From: an uncultured Fidelibacterota bacterium
GTDB taxonomy: Bacteria; Fidelibacterota; Marinisomatia; Marinisomatales; TCS55
DNA length: 41,810 nucleotides
NCBI GenBank assembly: GCA_913049685.1
Contig: CAJWZD010000016.1
Span: 1-41,810 of the forward strand
Reading direction: 5' to 3'
Of the stretch, positions 10,166 to 19,171 are shown one piece after another. Under the pieces are notes generated by a model. It searched no databases. It was not told the DNA's origin and worked only from the letters and a program-made list of their open reading frames with translations. The number at the start of each line of letters is the position of its first letter. Position 1 is the stretch's first letter. The translations under genes and the position numbers were made by a program.

Positions 10166-10197
10166 AAAATAAAGCGGTTGCTTTCTATTAACCGCCT
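10166..10197 (-). terminator. Intrinsic terminator overlapping the stop of yciH
   Basis: On the minus strand the stem AGGCGGTT (10197-10190) pairs with AACCGCTT-type sequence ending near 10172, with a ten-base loop, followed by a T-rich run TTTATTTT. The stop codon of yciH lies in the 5' arm/loop junction. It separates yciH from the selenoprotein operon, which should then have its own promoter in 10120-10165; I see no convincing one there. Confidence 0.7.
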
Positions 10198-10508
10198 GAA
10201 GGTTTTGCGTTATAGCCTTCGTTAATTAAATATTTAATTAATTTATCTCTAATATTACCCTGAAGCAAAATTGTTCCATCTTTAACAGTACCACCAATAG
10301 AAAACTTTTTTTTAAGAGTGCTGCACAAATTTAATAATTGCTTATGTGCGCCATTATAACCTCGAATGATTGTTACTATCTTACCGCCACCTCTTCTGTC
10401 AAGATGTATGCGCAGGTTCTGAGATGAGGTGCCAACAGATTTTTGCGAACTAGCTTTTTGCTTTTTAAAATCTGGATCTGTTGAAAAAATAATATTGGAT
10501 TCAGACAT
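10188..10508 (-). CDS. yciH: YciH/SUI1-family translation factor
   Basis: A 106-residue protein. The N-terminal 30 residues are low in conservation, and the SUI1 fold runs from about residue 30: RIHLDRRGGGKIVTIIRG, then LLNLCSTLKKKFSIGGTVKDG and ILLQGNIRDKLIKYL. These are the hallmarks of the eIF1-like bacterial YciH family, which associates with the small ribosomal subunit and influences start-site fidelity in bacteria where it was studied. The ATG directly follows the TAG of the upstream membrane-protein gene, so the two are probably cotranscribed. A terminator begins at its stop codon. Confidence 0.9.
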   Translation of the reverse strand: MSESNIIFSTDPDFKKQKASSQKSVGTSSQNLRIHLDRRGGGKIVTIIRGYNGAHKQLLNLCSTLKKKFSIGGTVKDGTILLQGNIRDKLIKYLINEGYNAKPSGG

Positions 10509-11171
10509 CTATCTGAAAAGGGCTGACCATGTTAGACCCCAAGTCATTAACATAATGATGATAAGCTCACTTAAAATAGCTACACCAAAAAATATAATAG
10601 CTCTCCTCATATGAAGATTTTTATAAGAATTAATGTGACCTAAGGCATAAAGTTGAGCTGCAAACATTTTAAAGGTATTTTCATTGTCATCAGTAGTATC
10701 TGCAAGATATTTAGCATAATCTAAAACATTTCCGAATTGAGTTATGCCGCCAAAAAAAGTAGCATTTACTTCAGGTAGGTCTTCGTGACCTAGATCGTTC
10801 CTCACTCTAGGTACAATCACCATCATAAGATTAATTAATCCAAGTGTAGCAGAGATAAAGTATAAAAATACCATTAAGCCGCTTAAATAATTAAAATTAT
10901 CAGCAGCAATAACTTTTGGGAAGTGAACAATGAAAAAAACCATAAAGACACCAAGCAAAGACATTAAAGTAAATGCTTTTTGATCAGTTCGCTGAAGTAT
11001 TAGCTGCTCACTCTGAATAATAAAAAATATTGGCGCAATATTACTCCTAACGTGCTTTGATGCAAATTCAGCGGTTTCAGATGGCTGAGGTGGGCTAGGA
11101 GGGGTAGCAACAGGGGCTCCTGTTTGAGGTGCTGCAGTTTGAGTCGGATTTTTTGGTTTTTTATCTTCCAT
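10509..11171 (-). CDS. Pycsar-effector-like (DUF5706-type) membrane protein
   Basis: A 220-residue protein. I start at the ATG at 11171, because the alternative TTG at 11183 lies within four bases of the tRNA-Ala 3' end. Residues 1-35 are proline- and threonine-rich. The rest has hydrophobic helices at about 67-86 and 95-121, a soluble helical segment, and a C-terminal helix at about 190-213. The pattern L.RTDQKA before the first helix, FFGGITQF in the middle, and a QLYALGHINSYKNLHMRRA run before the last helix resembles the PycTM/DUF5706 family. In Pycsar defence these proteins sense cyclic UMP or CMP and damage the membrane. No cyclase gene is next to it, so a defence role is not shown. No clear ribosome binding site; the spacer to the tRNA is only 15 bases. 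Confidence 0.55.
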   Translation of the reverse strand: MEDKKPKNPTQTAAPQTGAPVATPPSPPQPSETAEFASKHVRSNIAPIFFIIQSEQLILQRTDQKAFTLMSLLGVFMVFFIVHFPKVIAADNFNYLSGLMVFLYFISATLGLINLMMVIVPRVRNDLGHEDLPEVNATFFGGITQFGNVLDYAKYLADTTDDNENTFKMFAAQLYALGHINSYKNLHMRRAIIFFGVAILSELIIIMLMTWGLTWSALFR

Positions 11172-11186
11172 TACAATGCACAAGCG

Positions 11187-11259
<73 letters not shown>

Positions 11260-11283
11260 TTATGTTTTTATTGCCAAGTAATT

Positions 11284-11312
11284 AATTTAAACTTTTTTAT
11301 GAACAATACCAA
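11284..11312 (-). promoter_or_regulatory. Candidate promoter for tRNA-Ala and downstream genes
   Basis: On the minus strand TTGGTA (11312-11307) is followed after 17 bases by TAAATT (11289-11284), each matching four of six consensus bases. Transcription would begin roughly 15 to 20 bases before the tRNA. The surrounding DNA is very AT-rich, so a chance match is possible. Confidence 0.3.
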
Positions 11313-11368
11313 AAAAGCAATTTGAAAATTTTGTTATATTTTTTATAATATTATTTAATACCTAACAA

Positions 11369-13603
11369 TTAGCTTTTAACCTTAACTAGCTTTTTGTTCA
11401 TTAAATTATCGTTAAAGTAGTTAATCATCTTTCTATACAAATTTTTTCGTGCTTTGCCTCCAGACATTCCGTGAGGTCTATTTGGATAGAAAAAAACATC
11501 TAATTGCTTATCGTGTTTTACGAACTCTTCAATTAACCAAGTCATATTTTGAGAATGCACGTTATCATCTCCAGTTCCATGCATAACTAATAATTTTCCT
11601 TTAAATCTGTCAACATATGTTAAAACAGATGTTGAATCATACCCTGCTTTATTATCATTGGGAAGACCCATTGATCGTTCCGTATAAATAGTATCGTATA
11701 GCCTGAAGTCCATCACAGGCGCGACTGAGACTCCCACATCAAATAAGTCTGCATTTTTCGTTAACATCAATCCAGTAAAATAACCTCCTCCTGACCAACC
11801 CCAAGCGCCTATACGATCAGGATCAGCAACACCAATATCTACCAAATAACGAACGCCAGCAGCGGTATCTTTTGAAAGATATTTTGACATATCACCGTAA
11901 CTAAGGTTTTTAAATTCTTCACCTCTTCCGCTCATTCCTCGAGCGTCCATTGAAAAAACGATATATCCTTGCTGCGCTAAGTACTGATTCCAAACACTTC
12001 CCCATCTATTGTAAACTATTTGAGTACCAGGCATACCGTAACCATGAACAATTACAGGGTATCGCGATCCTTTTTTAAAATTTGGCGGATACGTTACAAT
12101 CCCATCAAGAGAAATTGTGCCGTCAGTTGATTGAAATTGTATGATTTTGGGATAGGACCAATCATATGCCTCAAATTGGGACTTATTTGTTTCTTTAATT
12201 ACTGAAACACTTTTTCCATTTATATCCTTATGTAGATGTCTGGTGGGGGTATCAATACTAGAGTAAGAATCAATAAAACCATCTAATTTAGGAAACATTC
12301 GTATGGAGTGCGATCCAGCTTCTTTAGTAAGTAGCTTTAAACCTGTACCATCAAAATTGACTGAATAGAATCTATTTTCAAAGACAGTCTCTTTATTTGA
12401 AATAAAATATACTTTTTTATTTTTTTCATCAACATCTACTATTTTCTTGACTTCCCACTTTCCTCTTGTTAATTGCCTTACGAGTGAACCGTCTTTTTTG
12501 TGAATGTATATGTGATGCCAGCCATCTCTTTCCGACATCCATAGAATGTTATCATTTTTTAAAAAAAAATAATTGCGATGCATTTGTACCCATCCTTTTG
12601 GGTCGCTTTCAGATAAACCTGATGTATATATACCAGTTTTTGCATTAATATTTAAAAAATTCCAATTTTTTTGAAGTCGATTCATTTTCATGAGAATTAG
12701 TGAATTGTTGCTAGACCATTCCATCCAAGGAAAATATTTATCTAAAGTAATACCAACATTAATCTTTTTAGGCTTTCCTCGTCTAATATCAGAAATAAAT
12801 AGGGTCATTATTGGATTACTTTGACCAGCTTTTGGATATCTAATCTTGGTTAATTCTGGATACAGCTTCATTTCGTCAAACAGCATAAAAACGGGAACTC
12901 TGGATTGGTCTTCCTGAAGAAAAGCAATTTTTTTGCTATCAGGGGACCATCTATATGAATCAAATGAACCAAATTCTTCTTCATAAACCCAACCGAAATG
13001 ACCATTTAAAATAGATTCTGAACCATCTCTAGTAAGTTGACGCTCTTTGTTTTTTTCAATGTCATAATAATAAATATTATTATCTTCTCTGATGTATGCG
13101 ATTTTTTTTCCATCTGGCGAAAATTTTACATTTCTTAGTCTTTTGTTATCTCTAGAGAGTGGTGATATTTTTTTTGAATTGAGATTCACATAATAGTAAG
13201 TACCATAGAATGATCGCCTCCAAACCCTTTCTTTATCTGTTGCAAATAAAAGAGTTGATCCATCAGGACTAAAAATAAAATTTGAAGGCACGATAGTTTG
13301 ATCTGCATCCTCTATCGTCTGAACCCAGGGTGCGCTCTGTCTATTATTTTTTACGGTATTAGTGGCTACTGTAAAATCAGACTTTAATAAAAACAATGTC
13401 GTATCAAAAGAGGGAACAGATACCTTGTAAAAATCATTATTATGTTTAGTTAAAAACGCATTTTCATTAGGAAACCAAGTGATGATACCCAAGGAAGGGT
13501 ACTTAAAGGGAGATTTTCCTTGAACATCGTCGAAGCTTAATCGCTTATTTTCGGCAGATGTGAATGTCACGGCTACAATAAATAGAATTATTTTTTTATT
13601 CAT
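11369..13603 (-). CDS. Dipeptidyl peptidase IV-type S9 serine peptidase
   Basis: A 744-residue protein with a short signal peptide (MNKKIILFIVAVTFTSA), so it acts outside the cytoplasm. The N-terminal half is a beta-propeller (DPPIV_N) with repeated SPDGKKIAYI and WSPDSKKIAF blades and the EEEFGSFDSYRWSPD stretch that carries the paired glutamates binding the peptide amino terminus in DPP IV. The C-terminal half is an alpha/beta hydrolase with the nucleophile in GWSGGGY (Ser604), the acid in HGTGDDNVH (Asp679) and the base in PHGMSG (His711). It should release dipeptides from peptide N-termini and help use extracellular protein. Its start overlaps the stop of the upstream glycosylase gene by four bases. 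Confidence 0.93.
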   Translation of the reverse strand: MNKKIILFIVAVTFTSAENKRLSFDDVQGKSPFKYPSLGIITWFPNENAFLTKHNNDFYKVSVPSFDTTLFLLKSDFTVATNTVKNNRQSAPWVQTIEDADQTIVPSNFIFSPDGSTLLFATDKERVWRRSFYGTYYYVNLNSKKISPLSRDNKRLRNVKFSPDGKKIAYIREDNNIYYYDIEKNKERQLTRDGSESILNGHFGWVYEEEFGSFDSYRWSPDSKKIAFLQEDQSRVPVFMLFDEMKLYPELTKIRYPKAGQSNPIMTLFISDIRRGKPKKINVGITLDKYFPWMEWSSNNSLILMKMNRLQKNWNFLNINAKTGIYTSGLSESDPKGWVQMHRNYFFLKNDNILWMSERDGWHHIYIHKKDGSLVRQLTRGKWEVKKIVDVDEKNKKVYFISNKETVFENRFYSVNFDGTGLKLLTKEAGSHSIRMFPKLDGFIDSYSSIDTPTRHLHKDINGKSVSVIKETNKSQFEAYDWSYPKIIQFQSTDGTISLDGIVTYPPNFKKGSRYPVIVHGYGMPGTQIVYNRWGSVWNQYLAQQGYIVFSMDARGMSGRGEEFKNLSYGDMSKYLSKDTAAGVRYLVDIGVADPDRIGAWGWSGGGYFTGLMLTKNADLFDVGVSVAPVMDFRLYDTIYTERSMGLPNDNKAGYDSTSVLTYVDRFKGKLLVMHGTGDDNVHSQNMTWLIEEFVKHDKQLDVFFYPNRPHGMSGGKARKNLYRKMINYFNDNLMNKKLVKVKS

Positions 13604-14328
13604 TTATCCAACTCCTCTTTAACATTAGAAAGCAATTTAATCATCATAGATGCATTTACTCTACCAGTATTTACATTTCTTGGGCTAGGGTGATAGCACC
13701 CCCAAAGTATCTTTCCATTTGGAAGTAAATATCTTTTATCATGACCGAATGGTAAATCTTTAAATTTAAAATCAAATTTTTGCCTGATGAGCCTTAAATA
13801 AGCATCAAAACCTATTTTCCCTAGCGCAAGCACCACTTTAACATTTGATAAAACTGTCATTTCATCTTCAAAATAATGCGAGCAATTTCTTAACTCTTCT
13901 GCTGTAGGCTTATCATTTGGAGGTACACATTTTAAAACTGGTGTCATGAACGCATCATTCATTTTTAGCCCATCAGTAAGAAATTCTGACTTTGGCTGAT
14001 TTGTTATTCCTACCTTATTTAAACATTTAACTAAAAAATCAGCAGATTTGTCTCCAGTAAATACTCTACCGGTTCTATTACCTCCATGTGCAGCGGGAGC
14101 TAGTCCAAGAATGAGCAACTGAGCATGCACATCACCAAATCCAGGGATAGGTCTTCCCCAATAGGTCCAACTTCGAAACTGCTTTCTTTTTTCAAGTGCA
14201 ATTCTTTCTCTAAATTCAACAATTCTTGGACATGATCTGCATTTTAAGAGCTCATCATATAGTGAGGATAGTGGTCCGTCAATTAATAGTGGATGGTCAT
14301 TTGGTTTTGGATTAGTGATTTCATTCAT
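13600..14328 (-). CDS. Family 5 uracil-DNA glycosylase (UDGb type)
   Basis: A 242-residue protein. Motif 1 is GLAPAAHGGNRTGR, the family 5 form that lacks the usual polar catalytic residue, and motif 2 is HPSPRNVNTGR. Cysteines that would bind a 4Fe-4S cluster are in KCRSCPR, LKCVPP and NCSHYF. Family 5 enzymes remove uracil and some other deaminated bases from DNA. The protein is cytoplasmic with no signal. It is the first gene of a two-gene unit with the S9 peptidase and is divergent from the foldase gene at 14449; the 120-base gap between them must hold the promoters of both, though I see no strong site. A second uracil-DNA glycosylase, of family 4, is encoded at 31706-32374. Confidence 0.9.
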   Translation of the reverse strand: MNEITNPKPNDHPLLIDGPLSSLYDELLKCRSCPRIVEFRERIALEKRKQFRSWTYWGRPIPGFGDVHAQLLILGLAPAAHGGNRTGRVFTGDKSADFLVKCLNKVGITNQPKSEFLTDGLKMNDAFMTPVLKCVPPNDKPTAEELRNCSHYFEDEMTVLSNVKVVLALGKIGFDAYLRLIRQKFDFKFKDLPFGHDKRYLLPNGKILWGCYHPSPRNVNTGRVNASMMIKLLSNVKEELDK

Positions 14329-14448
14329 TTTTTAATAAATAATTTTTATATTTTTATTTTATGATTGGTTGCGTTTAGGTAGAACTAAACCATAAATTTC
14401 GCACCCTTAATAATTTAATTAAGTAAGTTTAATTTAAGGATAATTTAT

Positions 14449-16284
14449 ATGGCAATGCTGACAACAATTCGAAATAGGTCTCATATTTTTTTATGGGCAC
14501 TTCTTATCTTATTTTTACTAAGCATGAGTGTGGGCGGATTAGTAGGTGGTGCTAATATAATTGATCAGCTCCTTGGTAGAGTTAATCCTGCTGAAGCAAT
14601 TGGGTCAGTGAATGGTGATAAAATCACACCTGATCAATTTAATCAAGCAGTCACAGCTAGATTAAGATCAATGCAAGATTCTGGTATGGAAATATCAGAT
14701 CAATATCTTGAAACTATTCGTCAGCAAGTATGGAACGGCTTTATTGAAGAAAGGCTAACCAATCAAGCTATAGAAGATTTAAATATTTCTGTTACCGATG
14801 ATGAAATATTATATCATTTGAAAAATAGTCCCCCTTTCGACATTCAGCAGATATTCTTTAGAGATAATGTATTTGATAGAGAATATTATATGCAGGCACT
14901 AAATACCCCAGGTATGGTTGATTGGACCCCGATAGAATCATGGATGAGAGACTTTTATTTACCGCGTTACAAGCTTCAGCAAATTATTAAAATGTCAGCT
15001 GTAGTACCTCCAAGTGAAGTGAAGAAAGAGTATATAAAAAGAAATATAGATTATACAATTTCGGCACTTCACGTACCTAAAATGGCTATTCAAGATAGGG
15101 TGGTTAAACCAACAGAGGATGAACTGAGAAAAGAATATAAAAAAAGAATTGAAACCTTTAAAGAAAGTGAAAAAAGAAATCTTACTTTCGTCAGTTGGCC
15201 AAAAGTTGCTTCAAAAGATGATTCAATCAGAGTTAAACAGGAGGCTCTTTCACTTATTCAGAGCTATAAGGATGGTACAGATTTCTCAACATTAGCTAAT
15301 ATTCACACTCAGGATCCAGGTAATCAATTTTCTCCAGACTCTGGAAAAGGCGGTGATCTTGGTTGGTTTGGAAAAGGTCAAATGTTCAAACCTTTCGAAG
15401 ATGCTGCTTTCAAAGCAAGAAGAGGTTCGGTTGTTGGGCCAGTTCTTACTCAGGTTGGATATCATATAATTAAAATTGATAGCATTAAAAATAGACGCAA
15501 AGACAACCATCAGGTAAAGGCTAAACATATACTTTTAAAAGTTGACCTAGGTCAAAAAACTAGAACGGAATTAAGACGTAAAGCAACCCTGTTTAGCTAT
15601 GACTCTCAAGATTACGGAATGACTAGTGCTGTAGACACCCATGGTGTAAAGGTTCAAAGAGCTATCAATCTAAACGAAAGCGATTTTTTTGTTTCTCAAC
15701 TTGGACCCTTCAGGTCAGCTGTAAGATGGGCGTTTAATTCCAACGAAAAAGACATTTCTGAGCCACTTGAAACTGAAAGCTTTTATGCCGTATTTAAGCT
15801 TGATTCAATAATATCTGAAGGCGTAAAACCTTTTGAAACTGCTAAAGATGAAATTTACAGAGATCTATTAAAAGAAAACGAATTCAAAGCAACAAATTCA
15901 TATGCTGAAGAAATTAAATCAGCAATTATGAGTGGTGCTAGTTTTAAATCAATTAAAGATGAAAATAACCGCGTTGAGCTTGTTCCATCCGATAGAAAAA
16001 AACTGAACGGATCCTTTATTTCACTTGGCAAGTCTGAGCAGCTAGTCGGTGCTTTAATTAATTCTGAAAAGGGAAAAATTATTGGACCTGTAAAAACGTC
16101 GAGAGGTCATGGGATTGTGAGAGTTGAAAATATAACGAGCTTTGATTCGTCAAATTGGGAAGTGTCAAAAGACATGATTCTAAATGACCTTGTGGGTAGA
16201 AAAGAACGCGAAACCTATGGCAATTGGATGAAAAACCTAAAAGATGAAGCAGATATAATTGATAATAGAAAGTACCATTTCTAG
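14449..16284 (+). CDS. PpiD/SurA-like membrane-anchored peptidyl-prolyl isomerase
   Basis: A 611-residue protein on the plus strand, the only such gene here. It starts at ATG after AAGGA eight bases upstream. A single membrane anchor lies at residues 12-36, and the remainder should be periplasmic. A SurA-N-like helical region follows (GSVNGDKITPDQFNQAV, about 45-65), then a parvulin-type rotamase domain around 250-345 with GGDLGWFGKGQM and GPVLTQVGYHIIKID. A second parvulin-like segment, more divergent, runs from AKHILLKVD (about 362) to the end. The layout matches PpiD, a foldase at the inner membrane for exported proteins. In this window likely clients are the giant protein and the PorV-like barrel, but that is inference. 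It converges on the SPOR gene with nine bases between stops. Confidence 0.85.
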   Translation: MAMLTTIRNRSHIFLWALLILFLLSMSVGGLVGGANIIDQLLGRVNPAEAIGSVNGDKITPDQFNQAVTARLRSMQDSGMEISDQYLETIRQQVWNGFIEERLTNQAIEDLNISVTDDEILYHLKNSPPFDIQQIFFRDNVFDREYYMQALNTPGMVDWTPIESWMRDFYLPRYKLQQIIKMSAVVPPSEVKKEYIKRNIDYTISALHVPKMAIQDRVVKPTEDELRKEYKKRIETFKESEKRNLTFVSWPKVASKDDSIRVKQEALSLIQSYKDGTDFSTLANIHTQDPGNQFSPDSGKGGDLGWFGKGQMFKPFEDAAFKARRGSVVGPVLTQVGYHIIKIDSIKNRRKDNHQVKAKHILLKVDLGQKTRTELRRKATLFSYDSQDYGMTSAVDTHGVKVQRAINLNESDFFVSQLGPFRSAVRWAFNSNEKDISEPLETESFYAVFKLDSIISEGVKPFETAKDEIYRDLLKENEFKATNSYAEEIKSAIMSGASFKSIKDENNRVELVPSDRKKLNGSFISLGKSEQLVGALINSEKGKIIGPVKTSRGHGIVRVENITSFDSSNWEVSKDMILNDLVGRKERETYGNWMKNLKDEADIIDNRKYHF

Positions 16285-16293
16285 GATTACAAT

Positions 16294-16719
16294 CTATTCA
16301 GTCAAATCCGGTTGAATTTTTGTCCTTACAATCCACGATGAGGGAAAATCAGATGACACCAATTTCATCCTCATTAATTCTGCATCATCTCTATCTAAAA
16401 AATCTCCAACTCTAAGTTTATAGTTTGGAGCTTCAAAAATTATATAAATCTTTTCATTAAATTTTATCATTAGTTCTTCTTGAAGCTGGTCAGCTCTATT
16501 GCGATCTTGTGTAGCAAAAACCTGAACCCTAAACCCTTCTATCTCTGTAATATTTGAGTCTAAGCTTCTATCTATATTTAGCATAGGATCATTGTCGTTT
16601 AGTGGATTGAGTATTTCTGGCCATAGAGGCTCAGGATCAATGAGCTGTTCAGGCTTAAATGAAGCATTGCTTTGAGAAAAGTGAATACTTGATAGTAAAA
16701 AAAATAAAAAATATTTCAT
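16294..16719 (-). CDS. Small SPOR-domain protein
   Basis: A 141-residue protein with a signal peptide (MKYFLFFLLSSIHFSQS). The C-terminal 80 residues look like a SPOR fold: FRVQVFATQDRNRADQLQEEL, then YKLRVGDFLDRDDAELMRMKL and a final WIVRT strand. SPOR domains bind peptidoglycan stripped of stem peptides. It is the last gene of the bat operon, overlapping the batE stop by four bases, and could localise or support that complex at the cell wall. No other domain is visible. Confidence 0.8.
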   Translation of the reverse strand: MKYFLFFLLSSIHFSQSNASFKPEQLIDPEPLWPEILNPLNDNDPMLNIDRSLDSNITEIEGFRVQVFATQDRNRADQLQEELMIKFNEKIYIIFEAPNYKLRVGDFLDRDDAELMRMKLVSSDFPSSWIVRTKIQPDLTE

Positions 16720-17456
16720 ATATTTCTAATATCTTTTGAAAAAACCCAACCTTTTTTTCCATCAAGAAGCATGATCTCACTCCAACCTGCTTGCAGGTTA
16801 TGAATTTCAACTTTTGTACCTTCATGTATCCTGAAAACGACATTTTCTCCCCTATCTAGCGGTGATGATCTTACATCAACTGCACTTGTTGTAATAATCC
16901 CATGATATTTATCTGAAACATCCCAGTATTTATCTAAAGCCATCCAGAAACAAAAAATAATAAAAAAAAGAGATGAAAAGTTAATCAAATAATTGACCGG
17001 TTTTAAGATAGGTGAAAAATTATTCAAAAAGTACTTTAATGATAATATCAAAAAAATAAATCCAATAATTGAGAGAATATCTTGAAGATTGAATTTTAAT
17101 AATATCGACTTATATATAGAAATTAGATACATATCATCTGGTGGTATAATTTTATCTCTTACCATAGATCTCAAATATTTTATGTTAAAATTAATATCTG
17201 AATCTCTGGGAGATAACTCAAGTGCTTTTTCGTAAGCCCAAATAGAATTGCCAATGTCTCCAATTCTAAAGTACGAATTACCAAGATTATAATAGATATT
17301 CTCGTGATCTATATTTTTTATAATATCTTCATAGATTTCTATTGCTTCTGAGTATTGTTCTAAAATGTAGTGCTCATTGGCTTTTTCAAATCTTCCCATA
17401 TCGTTTTGACTTACAGCAGGTAAACAAACAAATAGTGTAATTAAAATTTTTTTCAT
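16716..17456 (-). CDS. batE: BatE: TPR and SH3-like membrane protein
   Basis: A 246-residue protein. A signal peptide (residues 1-16) is followed by TPR units (ANEHYILEQYSEAIEIYEDI and NLGNSYFRIGDIGNSIWAYEKALELSP). Two hydrophobic helices (about 125-145 and 153-172) place it in the inner membrane. A C-terminal bacterial SH3-like domain (TTSAVDVRSSPLDRGENVVFRIHEGTKVEI) ends with KKGWVFSKDI. TPR plus SH3 is the BatE layout in Bacteroidetes-like aerotolerance operons. It overlaps batD by four bases. Its molecular activity is not established; it is taken to scaffold the Bat complex. Confidence 0.82.
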   Translation of the reverse strand: MKKILITLFVCLPAVSQNDMGRFEKANEHYILEQYSEAIEIYEDIIKNIDHENIYYNLGNSYFRIGDIGNSIWAYEKALELSPRDSDINFNIKYLRSMVRDKIIPPDDMYLISIYKSILLKFNLQDILSIIGFIFLILSLKYFLNNFSPILKPVNYLINFSSLFFIIFCFWMALDKYWDVSDKYHGIITTSAVDVRSSPLDRGENVVFRIHEGTKVEIHNLQAGWSEIMLLDGKKGWVFSKDIRNI

Positions 17457-19171
17457 AGAAGCCTATCTATGTCTTTTAAAATTATGGATATATCTTTTAT
17501 TATTTTTTCCTCAGAGGTGTTTGATATTGGAGAAAAACGGTTAGCATCGCACAGCTTTGCCATTGCTACAACTTTTTCAATGTTGTTTGATGGAACTTTT
17601 CCTTTTAAACTATTCTCTAGAATAAGAGGGTCAAGATTTTCTGTTTTTAGAAACAGTTTTGATTTAAAATATTTATACATGACTGATGAAATATATGATA
17701 GAGATTCGCCTTCATTGTTATCTAAATCTTTTAACGCAATTCTCAAAGCACCTTTACTCATTCTTTCGCCTTCGGAATCATTTCTTATTTGCGTGAATCT
17801 TCCTAGTGCTGCTGGAAATAAAAAAAATGTAATTGATGCTAGATAGGGTGCAAATACCCAAAATAGTAAGCGATTACTGGAAGCGGGTATTTGTATTTTG
17901 TCTGTTTTAATAAATCGTATATCCTCAGCAATTATGCTAACATCTTCTCTACTAGTACCGCTAAATGCTATATTACCTTTATTATTATCACTTACATCTA
18001 ATGTTAAAGGTTTTGATCTTGCGGTCATAAATTTTTCGTTAACTGGATTAAAATATGATAATGAAATAGGACTTAATTTGAATAAGCCTGGTTGGCGAGG
18101 GATCAATATATATTCAAATTTTTGTTCACCAGTAATTTGATCCCTAAACTCATCTCTTGTAAAGGAGGACTTTGGTGGAAAAACCTCCATACTTTGAGGA
18201 AAATTAATTTGATTTATTTTGAATTGATTTAAATTACCTGTTCCTCTAAGAACTACATGTAAAGTAACAGCCTCGTTTATACCAACATTTGAAGTATCGA
18301 TCCAATTGTCAATAGAGAAGTCCCCAACAGCACCTGTAAAGTCTGCTGGAGGTGTTTGTGGATAAGGTATTACAGATATTGATAGTGTATCAGATTCAAT
18401 AAATTTTCTTTGCGTTTCTTTAAACATAGAATTAAAGAAAGAATCCTCAAAAACCCCCCTTCTTTTCCTCTGGTTAGTTTCCACGTTACAAATAGCTGTC
18501 ATGGGAGATATTTTGAGATTACCAGTTTGGGTCGGAAACATTGCAGATTTATAAAGTGTTGCAACTTTATAATTTATTCCATTTATCTGCGTGTTGTTAA
18601 ACCGTGCACTTCTAGCAGGAAGCAGGTCCTCACTCCAAAAACCAATGCTTTTGGGATATTCAATACTTTCTACTGAAAGATTGTTTCGTGTAAATAAACG
18701 AAATGTTACAGTTACTTGCTCACCAAGATAGATTTCTTCTTTGTTTGGCTTAGCCTCAATAAAAAGATTCGAAATTTGGGCTTTTCCTAAAGATTTTTCA
18801 ACAACGATACCTATTGGATTTGTCTGATATGTATTTGACCCAATCCTTACATTCAACGAGGGAATATTAATTTTACCACTTATCCTTGGTAGAAGCGTCC
18901 ATGATAACGTTCTTGAGCTAGTCATAGATCCATTCACCCATTGAATATTAGTTTGCTGAGCAGGTCCACTTATAACCTTAAATTTTGGGGAGAGAGGGGA
19001 AATATTTACGCTTGGAGAGTCATCCGCATTCAGTGCTGTAATTTTAAACCCAAATGTTTCTGATTTTGCAATTCTTTTGACATCAACAGCTGCAGATACA
19101 GAAACTTGTCCAAATATCAGGCAAAATAAAATATTTGAAATCGCAAAAGTTTTTATAGATATATATATCAT
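17453..19171 (-). CDS. batD: BatD-like protein
   Basis: A 572-residue protein. A signal peptide or anchor precedes beta-rich periplasmic domains (SVSAAVDVKRIAKSETFGFKI onward), characteristic of the BatD/oxygen-tolerance family: PLSPKFKVISGPAQQTN, TRTLSWTLLPR-like strands and YLGEQVTVTFRLFTR-like segments. A transmembrane helix near residues 430-450 (LLFWVFAPYLASITFFLFP) is followed by a cytoplasmic helical tail. It shares a base with the batC stop (TAATG) and overlaps batE by four bases. By family it is part of the Bat complex with the VWA proteins BatA and BatB. Its exact role is unknown. Confidence 0.85.
   Translation of the reverse strand: MIYISIKTFAISNILFCLIFGQVSVSAAVDVKRIAKSETFGFKITALNADDSPSVNISPLSPKFKVISGPAQQTNIQWVNGSMTSSRTLSWTLLPRISGKINIPSLNVRIGSNTYQTNPIGIVVEKSLGKAQISNLFIEAKPNKEEIYLGEQVTVTFRLFTRNNLSVESIEYPKSIGFWSEDLLPARSARFNNTQINGINYKVATLYKSAMFPTQTGNLKISPMTAICNVETNQRKRRGVFEDSFFNSMFKETQRKFIESDTLSISVIPYPQTPPADFTGAVGDFSIDNWIDTSNVGINEAVTLHVVLRGTGNLNQFKINQINFPQSMEVFPPKSSFTRDEFRDQITGEQKFEYILIPRQPGLFKLSPISLSYFNPVNEKFMTARSKPLTLDVSDNNKGNIAFSGTSREDVSIIAEDIRFIKTDKIQIPASSNRLLFWVFAPYLASITFFLFPAALGRFTQIRNDSEGERMSKGALRIALKDLDNNEGESLSYISSVMYKYFKSKLFLKTENLDPLILENSLKGKVPSNNIEKVVAMAKLCDANRFSPISNTSEEKIIKDISIILKDIDRLL

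Noticed and set aside
11172-11183. TTG 11183 as the start of the Pycsar-effector-like gene
   Set aside because: It lies within four bases of the mature tRNA end, and the ATG four codons later needs no such overlap.
14329-14448. Divergent promoter pair between the family 5 glycosylase and the foldase
   Set aside because: TTGCGT with a spaced ATAAAT on the plus strand is a poor match, and no convincing site was found on the minus strand, so neither is listed.
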